Assembly (NCBI GenBank): GCA_036320915.1
Contig: JAXBDG010000004.1
Coordinates: 310,001-374,000, forward strand
Source: Linnemannia elongata
Taxonomy: Eukaryota > Mortierellomycota > Mortierellomycetes > Mortierellales > Mortierellaceae
Reading direction: 5' to 3'
DNA: 64,000 nucleotides
Of this stretch, positions 57,918 through 64,000 are shown piece after piece (the first letter of the stretch is position 1; each line of letters opens with the position of its first letter). The position numbers and the translations under genes are program-made. Under the pieces are notes generated by a model, which was not told the origin of the DNA, did no database searches, and saw only the letters and a program-made list of their open reading frames with translations.

Positions 57918-58109
57918 TTGGCCTGCTGTCTCCTCGGGGTGTCAACGGCCAACAATATCCTCTTCATGCACCAACACACACAGTCGACTGGAGACATTAT
58001 CCATACAATGCAACAAGAAATCAGCAAAGCTATAGCTCAAAACAATCTTCTCATGGCATTGTAAGCCTTAAATAAATCTTCCCTTTTTACTGTTAAAAAA
58101 AAAAAAAAG
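57918..58109 (+). mobile_element. 5'-truncated LINE tail with 13-bp target duplication
   Basis: Plus strand. Encodes the last residues of a LINE polymerase (ACCLLGVSTANNILFMHQH.. NNLLMAL), matching the C-terminus of the LINE protein at 60616-62865 (ACCLIGISTANTVLFLHQN), then a short 3' UTR and a poly-A tail (about 58096-58108). GTTCTTTCGAACA occurs at 57905-57917 and again at 58110-58122, exactly bracketing it. This is a textbook truncated target-primed insertion. Confidence 0.85.
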
Positions 58110-58299
58110 GTTCTTTCGAACAAATCTATACAACAATGCGCTTAATCTAAGCAGATCGTAGTAACAAGACTACTCTACTGCTTACAATACCCCGTTCAGT
58201 TAACGTCATCTGCAATGGATTTACCTCTTCCAATATTTGAAATTAACATAGCAGGAACCTCACAACACCTTCCCGCTCTGGAACGCAACTCCGCGTAGA

Positions 58300-60160
58300 C
58301 TTACGATGCAAACGGAGCCACTGGGGTCGAAGGATTTGGAGCTGCCACTACCAGCACTTCGCCGGCATACGCATCGACAACCTTAGATGCATCTAACACA
58401 GTGGGAACAGTGCCTGATCCTGTACCGACGATCTCTGGAGAAGGTGATGAATCACTGTTGCTTGATGAGGCTGAACGAGAGGTTCTTCTTGCACAAATTG
58501 AAAGCATTTGGCCATGAATGCGAGCCACAAGGCGATAAGGGTTGTTCGACGTGTTCTTTCAAATCCCACCAGCGACTATGTGCCACCGCACTCCACCAAA
58601 ACGAGCTTCGGATTACAGATGTCGCTGATGTTGTCGCCTTGCTAGGGGTATTGGTGCCCTTCAAAGCAACCGAGAGGATGAAGTCCATCTTTTAGGAAAA
58701 GACCTTGGATGATTTGAGAAGATCAGATGACGAGTGGCCCGACGTTAGGTTCAACGAGACTTTGGCGACATCTGCTGTCAGAGTATGTTTAACATCAATT
58801 TTAAACAGAAATGCTCAAGCACCTTCTGGAAACATAACCTGACGATTGCTATTCTTTTTTATTTTAGCATTGTATGCGTGGTCAGAAGGGCCGTTTGAGC
58901 CGACTTTTGCGTCCACTCGAGGAGAATCACCGACGTATCATGCTATTGCTCGAGACTCGGTAATTAAGGGTTGTAAATGCTATGTCTAGTATATATGCTG
59001 TCTTTGATGTTGCACAACGGCTGATCTATTTGTCGTATGGTTTTGATAGCCTGGAATACTTACCCTTGGAAGAAGTGAAAGACCTTTCGGAAATGGACTT
59101 CACTGTCAAGCACGTCGGTCCTGTCATGGAGGCTTTTTCGATTCCAAGCGTGTCTCCAGCAGATTGTAAGCGTTTGTGCATTTTTTGAATAAATGGCTAG
59201 ATTGGGGAAACTGTTCTTAACAAGTACTTATGATGCCTTTCAACCAAAATGAGTGGAACATTTAACCACTAATCTAGTTGTGAGCGGGGTTTTCATAATT
59301 GCGGAGCAAAAATGTTGTCCTGAATAGCTGGCAAATCGAGTTTAGCGGCTAAAATAAATATTTTGTGTGAAATGCACGTTACCGTACTGTATTATTTATA
59401 TTCAGCCCCAACAAGGATTGCGAGACTCAGAAGCGCCTGAATATCAAACCAGAACGTCCTGGTCTGTCAGTTATGGTTGGCATAACGGAAGGAATCTTTG
59501 GCGAGATTACAGGTCCAGCGAAAGAGAGGAGCATTTGGAAGAATAATGGGGATTTCTACATGATATTCCGGTACGGGAAGGTTTTTCTTGATACAGGTCA
59601 CAAGTTATCACCTTTGTTTCAAATCATCTATACAAAAGGGACGTATATGTGACTGAAGGAGGCCACGCGCGGAATGTTCGTGCTCGAAGAAGTGGGCGCT
59701 TTCACCATCCCGGTGACAGTTGAGATGATCACCTCGTTCATGACAAACATTCAGACACTTATGATTGCTCAGGTAAGCAGGTGTAAGTTAGGATTCTTCA
59801 ATATGCGGAAGAAATAAATTGCAATTTTAACATGTTCAATCTCCTAGGCCGATATTGAAAAAATTGCAGCCGGGCCGTTGGACCAGTTGAAGAGGTCCTG
59901 GGTATGCAAGGACCTTGACAAGAACAAGAGATTGTTGGTTCAGGGCTCCAAAGGGTAAGTGATGGTGATATGTGTTGGACCGGCATTCAACTGCGGTAGA
60001 GGCGAGAAGTAAATGCCTTTGGAGACTCTACAATAACGTAAAGGTTTTTCTGTTAATGTTGACTTCATTAGCCGCAAGGCAGTTCGGCCTTCAGAACCGG
60101 AAGGAGCTGATGGCACCTTGGAGCTCGGTCATGCCCCACCTAGGAACTGAAATGAATTGA
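58300..60160 (+). pseudogene. Decayed member of a repeated fungal gene family
   Basis: Protein-like pieces in changing frames: ANGATGVEGFGAATTSTSPAY at 58305; PQGDKGCSTCSFKSHQRLCA near 58530; DVVALLGVLVPFKATERMKS ending in a stop at 58693-58695; LEYLPLEEVKDLSEMDF and VGPVMEAFSIPSVSPAD near 59050-59165; EGIFGEITGPAKERS near 59490; a stop at 59649-59651; GMFVLEEVGAFTIPVTVEMI near 59680-59730; AAGPLDQLKRSW near 59870. The order resembles an uncharacterised family often expanded in Mortierella-type fungi (from memory, not searched). A MITE-like element sits inside at 59236-59376. Several stops make it non-functional. Confidence 0.55.
59236..59376 (+). repeat. MITE-like element, copy 2
   Basis: Homologous to 54787-54942, about 75-80 percent by eye, from GCCTTTCAACCAAAATGAGT to TGTGAAATGC. 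Lies inside the decayed family member at 58300-60160. Confidence 0.6.
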
Positions 60161-60576
60161 ATTGAGCGATGCAGAGCACGAGTGATGGTCAACATGTGAA
60201 TATCAACAAAAATACGATGGAGAAGCAACAGCAGCAGCAACAAAACCAACAACATCTACAACAACTGCAACAGTACTATTTGACCAACTATTCGAATAGT
60301 TAAAGAATGAAGGATCAGTTTATTGCCACCCCCAGAATTTGAAATAAAGAACTGCGGAGCTTCGCCTTCACTTGCTTTTTTGGGACGCATGACTACCAAA
60401 GATCAGTTCCTATGCCTAGAATGAGGAATTCCAACAGAAGGGCCAACATTAAAGGATTCAAAAAAATTGTCGACTTGAAGTGTCTTGTGTATGGCCGTAG
60501 CTTAGAGATATGGAATTATCGCTCATAATGTATGGGTGGGTCCACCTCAAGTTGGAGTGCGGGAAAAAAAAAGAAT

Positions 60577-62812
60577 TTTTTTTTTTTTTTCTTTTCAGTA
60601 CGATTTTATTGTGGCTTAAAAAGCCTTTAGAAGGTTATTCTGCGCTATGGTTTTCTGGATTTCTTGTAGAATGGTGTGGATGATATCACTGCTTGATTGT
60701 GTGTTTTGGTGTAAAAAGAGAACAGTGTTGGCTGTTGAGATTCCAATAAGGCAACAGGCCAGTAGTTGTGGGATAGTGATGTTGAATTGGGGTTTGATAT
60801 CAAAGGATGGTGGTTGGAATGACAAGACCTTGTGAAGATCATCATCCGACCATACTGTTTTGGAGGTGTGTTGCTTAAGGATTGTTTGCCACGCAATGTA
60901 CTTGGGGGTGCACTGAAAGATGTGATGTGTCTTGTCCTCGTGTCGCTCTCGACAACCGGCCATGCTGCAGTGAGGTTCCTGCTTCCAGATCTTGTGACGT
61001 AGAGTTCCACAGGGGAGCCAATCCCTTTTAAACCTCCACCACATGGTCCTAGCCCGGTGTGGTATCTTGGCTCTCCAGAATCGGCGCCATTGTTTTAAGG
61101 AACCCGCCTCTGGATGGGTTGATGAGTTTGGGTCTGGCGGTGTGTCTTGTCTCAGAAAGGTTCGAAGATGTTTAGTTGTAGCCAATTCGAGAGTAATGGG
61201 ATTCTTGGTGCTTGGTAGCAAAACTGAGGAGAGGATGCGTTGTGCCAGGGTGTCCTCCTGTGTGAGCTTGGGGGGGTTCGAGAGTGCTTGTTGCATGTTG
61301 TGACGCATCAACCGACGTTCCTGATAGGCTTGGATTCCTAGCTCCACTTGGATAAGGCGGAGCTTGGGGGTTAGGTTCGTTCGTCTGACAAGTCGGAGGA
61401 GCCCATTGTCGTTTGTGGAGAACTGGAAAAGGTCTTCCACTCGGAGTCTGAGGGCCTTGATGGTGGTGTCCGTCGTCTCAAACCACCATTCGATCGGTGA
61501 GGAGGCGAGAGTTGCGGAGTCGGGCAGAGTGTCGGCAAGGGCCAGTGCTTTAAGGGAAGGAATGGAGGATGCTACAGTCACCAAGCGTTGCAGGCTGGGG
61601 AATCCCGCCAGCAGTGATCTGTATTGTCCCTCCACAGGTGCTAGAAGGAATGCAAGGCGGTGAGAGGTTTTGGTTTTCCATCGAATGATGTCGAGAATGA
61701 TATCCTTACCCCAAGAGATATTGGTGGCGAGGGCGTTGCGTATGTGTTTGAGTTGAAACACTTGACCTTGAATGGCTGGATCAATAACTCCCAGACCTCC
61801 TTTATCTCTCGGGGTAGTGATCACCTCCCATGATGGTCTTGGTTTGAAGGAGCACACGAAGCTAGATACGGCGGACTTCACTTTCCGCAGAAAATCTGGC
61901 GGGGGTTTGACTACCCAAGAAAGGTGCCATAGTCTGGAGAGGATGAGGGAATTGACAATGGTCGCTCGGCCTAGAACGGAGAGGGAGCGGGAAGAGTGAA
62001 TGGCTATGGTTGACTGTATTTTCTTCAGCATCTTGTCCCAGAATCCTTGTTCCTGGTTATGGTTGAAGGGGATCGGGAATCCCAGGTAAATTAAGGCGTC
62101 AGCGGAGTTATGGTCATGCCATTGAATGTGCAGCTGTTCAAGTCGAGTTTGCAATTCAATGGAATAGGAGGGGGCCATTGGGAAGGCTACGGTTTTGGAC
62201 AGGTTGACTTTGGCGTTGGATGCGCGGCCATAGGTCTGTAGACAGTTCTCCAATGCTATCCATTCTGCTGTGGTGGATATAATGGTCATGAGGTCGTCTG
62301 CATAGGCGCCTAGTTTGATGGATTCCGTGCGACCAGGGATTTCGATACCGTGGATGGTTGGGGATTGTTGAATGAAGGCAAGCAACGGCTCAAAGGCGAG
62401 GTTGAAGAGAAGGGGAGATAGCGGATCACCCTGGCGGAGTCCTCTTGATTGTGGGAAGGTATCTGATACGAAGCCGTTGATGTTGAGGGCAATCTTCGTG
62501 GAGAAGAAGAGTTGAACGACCGACTCGATGACACTTGATGGAAATCCAAAACGTCTCAAGACTTGTCGTAGATAAATGGGATGCACACGGTCGTATGCTT
62601 TTTCCTGGTCCAGTAGTATGCCAACATGCTTTGTCTTCCTTGTGTTACAGTACTCCCGAAGGGTGGTAAGCACTAAGCCATTGTCTGCTATGTGTCGTCC
62701 TGCCGTGAACCCGGTTTGGTATGCTCCTGTTAGCTTGGACATGTGTGGCTGAATGCGTAGGGTAAGGATTTTGGTGAATAGTTTGGCGTCCGAGTTGATG
62801 AGTGAGAGGGGT
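60577..62812 (-). mobile_element. LINE retrotransposon, 5'-truncated
   Basis: Minus strand, about 2.2 kb. The sense poly-A tail is the T-run 60577-60590. It is flanked by G-A(9 or 10)-GAA on both sides (60563-60576 and 62813-62825), a likely 12-13-base target duplication differing by one A. The 5' end lies inside the reverse-transcriptase domain, so the element is a dead-on-arrival copy although its remaining frame is intact. Confidence 0.75.
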
Positions 62813-62865
62813 GAAAAAAAAAGAAACGACCAGCAAAAAATAAAAGGACCAAAAGACCAGCTCAC
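60616..62865 (-). CDS. LINE reverse transcriptase, N-terminally truncated
   Basis: Open for 749 codons, but homology starts only at LSLINSDAKLFTKIL (about 62810); the first 19 codons are flanking DNA. Reverse-transcriptase blocks: GFTAGRHIADN, GILLDQEKAYDRV, GLRQGDPLSPLLFNLAFEPL, the catalytic GAYADDLMTI, and KVNLSKTVAF. The C-terminal region has a zf-RVT-like CSMAGCRERHEDKTHHIFQC. The N-terminal endonuclease expected of LINEs is missing. The protein would copy LINE RNA at a nicked target. The undamaged remaining frame suggests a recent insertion. Confidence 0.8.
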   Translation of the reverse strand: MSWSFGPFIFCWSFLFFSPLSLINSDAKLFTKILTLRIQPHMSKLTGAYQTGFTAGRHIADNGLVLTTLREYCNTRKTKHVGILLDQEKAYDRVHPIYLRQVLRRFGFPSSVIESVVQLFFSTKIALNINGFVSDTFPQSRGLRQGDPLSPLLFNLAFEPLLAFIQQSPTIHGIEIPGRTESIKLGAYADDLMTIISTTAEWIALENCLQTYGRASNAKVNLSKTVAFPMAPSYSIELQTRLEQLHIQWHDHNSADALIYLGFPIPFNHNQEQGFWDKMLKKIQSTIAIHSSRSLSVLGRATIVNSLILSRLWHLSWVVKPPPDFLRKVKSAVSSFVCSFKPRPSWEVITTPRDKGGLGVIDPAIQGQVFQLKHIRNALATNISWGKDIILDIIRWKTKTSHRLAFLLAPVEGQYRSLLAGFPSLQRLVTVASSIPSLKALALADTLPDSATLASSPIEWWFETTDTTIKALRLRVEDLFQFSTNDNGLLRLVRRTNLTPKLRLIQVELGIQAYQERRLMRHNMQQALSNPPKLTQEDTLAQRILSSVLLPSTKNPITLELATTKHLRTFLRQDTPPDPNSSTHPEAGSLKQWRRFWRAKIPHRARTMWWRFKRDWLPCGTLRHKIWKQEPHCSMAGCRERHEDKTHHIFQCTPKYIAWQTILKQHTSKTVWSDDDLHKVLSFQPPSFDIKPQFNITIPQLLACCLIGISTANTVLFLHQNTQSSSDIIHTILQEIQKTIAQNNLLKAF

Positions 62866-62887
62866 TCGCTAAACATGGGATCAGTGC

Positions 62888-63257
62888 TGTTACTCAGGGG
62901 AGAGGTCCTGGCCAGAGTGATAGGACCGCTGTTAAGTCCTCAATTGGTACGGGGGGGATGGAGGGGTTGTGGTAGCGTAGTAATAGTGGGATCCTAAAAT
63001 AATACACGACTGCAGGGCGCCAACGAGACTCTTGTCAATTCTGCTCTTGTGTAAAAGGACCTTGTATTAATAATATTGATGGGGGAAGGGTTAAGTACCT
63101 GCAGGGCGCCAACGAGACTCTTGTCAATTCTGCTCTTGTGTAAAAGGACAAGGAGCAGACGAAAGAGCTCGGCGCACTACTAATACTAGTCTGCTAGGAA
63201 TGACTGCTAATCTAAAGCCTCGCCGCCACTGCCTAGCCACCACATCTTTTTGTAACA
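62888..63257 (-). mobile_element. 3' LTR of Ty3/gypsy element
   Basis: 370 bases, TGTTAC..GTAACA ends. The integrase frame ends at 63307 on the minus strand, so in element sense this is the downstream LTR. The purine-rich GAGGGAGGTAAAAAC immediately before TGTTACA in element sense is a good polypurine tract. It differs from the solo LTR at 57519 by only a few bases. Confidence 0.88.
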
Positions 63258-63306
63258 GTTTTTACCTCCCTCAGATGTGATGCCCGTCCCCTGACAATTC
63301 ACATCT

Positions 63307-64000
63307 TCACTCCTTCCTCTCCTCCCTCGCTCTCCTTTCCACCAACTTCTTCAACATGTCGCCACTCAGTGTCTCTACTCCTTCCTTGGTTCCATAGTGA
63401 CTGCGACCCGTCCGCACCCCGTAGGCACCCTTCCGACCGACCCAAACAACCTCAAAGGGGCCCAACCAACGAGGGGTAAGCTTTTTCCCAAAGCCCGTCA
63501 CAAACGCAAGGTTGAAAACCCATACCCATTCACCCTTCTCGAACTTGACGACTTTAACACGACGATCATAGTAACGCTTCGCCTTCTCATTCGCATTCAT
63601 CCTGTTCTCGTATGCCAACTCTCGCAGTCCCTCGCGACGACAAATAAATCGGGCCATCGCTCCTTCCAGCTCCTCGTGCACAGGTTCGATTCCACCGGTG
63701 GTCATAAACAGACGATCATCGCTGAAGGACTGACGCAGTGCAGAACGGCCAACAAAGCCCATCAGCGCTTCTGAGGGGGAGATCTTGGTGCTGCCGACGA
63801 CCCGGTGGTTGATGTCGTAGACTGCCTTGGGCAAAAGGACGTCCCATTCGACTCCTGCCGACATGCTCCTTCGCAACCTCTCCTCGATCAACTTGTTGGT
63901 GGCTTCGACTTGACCCTGACTCTGCGGGTGTCTCGTGGATCCGACTAAGTGCTTGATACCCCACGCCTCACACATCTCCTTGAACTCCGTCCTGAACGCT
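63307..64000 (-). CDS. Ty3/gypsy polyprotein, integrase end (partial)
   Basis: Open to the right window edge; stop at 63307. Shows the end of the integrase core (HLVGSTRHPQSQGQVEATNK with the catalytic Glu in GQVEATN), then a linker and the GPY/F module (LTPRWLGPFEVVWVGRKGAY). The Gly-rich chromodomain seen in some gypsy families is not visible before the stop. Protease, reverse transcriptase and RNase H would lie beyond 64000. No stops or shifts seen, so possibly active. Confidence 0.85.
   Translation of the reverse strand, partial: AFRTEFKEMCEAWGIKHLVGSTRHPQSQGQVEATNKLIEERLRRSMSAGVEWDVLLPKAVYDINHRVVGSTKISPSEALMGFVGRSALRQSFSDDRLFMTTGGIEPVHEELEGAMARFICRREGLRELAYENRMNANEKAKRYYDRRVKVVKFEKGEWVWVFNLAFVTGFGKKLTPRWLGPFEVVWVGRKGAYGVRTGRSHYGTKEGVETLSGDMLKKLVERRAREERKE

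Overview
The window reads as nuclear DNA of an early-diverging filamentous fungus. Evidence: short GT..AG introns of about 100-530 bp, two NodB-type polysaccharide (chitin) deacetylase genes, fungal-type NACHT-WD40 STAND proteins, and both LINE and Ty3/gypsy retroelements. The NACHT-pentapeptide-WD40 expansions together with the 58-60 kb repeated family suggest a Mortierella-like genome; this placement is inference, not a search result.

Layout. 1-1.4 kb: a 1-kb non-coding repeat (second copy at 12.2-13.2 kb) and a transposase scrap. 2.1-6.1 kb: a three-exon gene for a Cid1/TUTase-like nucleotidyltransferase-fold protein (copy A, +), facing the wreck of a NACHT-WD40 gene (-). 7.1-10.1 kb: a seven-exon Ser/Thr protein kinase with a proline-rich N-terminus. 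10.1-14.6 kb: repeats. 14.6-16.3 kb: secreted polysaccharide deacetylase 1 (-). 16.3-20.2 kb: low-complexity intergenic DNA. 20.2-34.7 kb: three tandem NACHT-pentapeptide-WD40 genes (+). The first has one in-frame stop, the second is intact (1265 aa), and the third has a 67-bp deletion and a 1-bp frameshift. 35.4-41.1 kb: Cid1-like copy B (-), nearly the same as A, and the diverged paralogue C (-). 42.4-50.2 kb: an ordinary housekeeping block: a membrane-anchored basic protein, SNF5/SMARCB1, SNW1/Prp45 and the proteasome beta-1 subunit. 50.6-64 kb: mobile-element territory (LINEs, a Tc1-like transposase, a solo LTR, a Ty3/gypsy element entering from the right edge, MITE-like repeats, a decayed family) with a second chitin deacetylase at 55.2-56.2 kb.

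The most interesting structure is a duplicated two-gene module: a NACHT-WD40 STAND receptor convergent with a Cid1-like protein whose third catalytic aspartate is replaced by glutamine. The module occurs at 1.4-6.1 kb and, inverted, at 31-38.5 kb, forming a roughly 4.5-kb inverted repeat about 28 kb apart. All three Cid1-like genes keep the same two intron positions and an identical 92-nt middle exon. I propose, as inference, a linked receptor/partner locus evolving by duplication, N-terminal exchange and gene death. Coordinates of spliced genes were worked out by hand from splice consensus and paralogue comparison.
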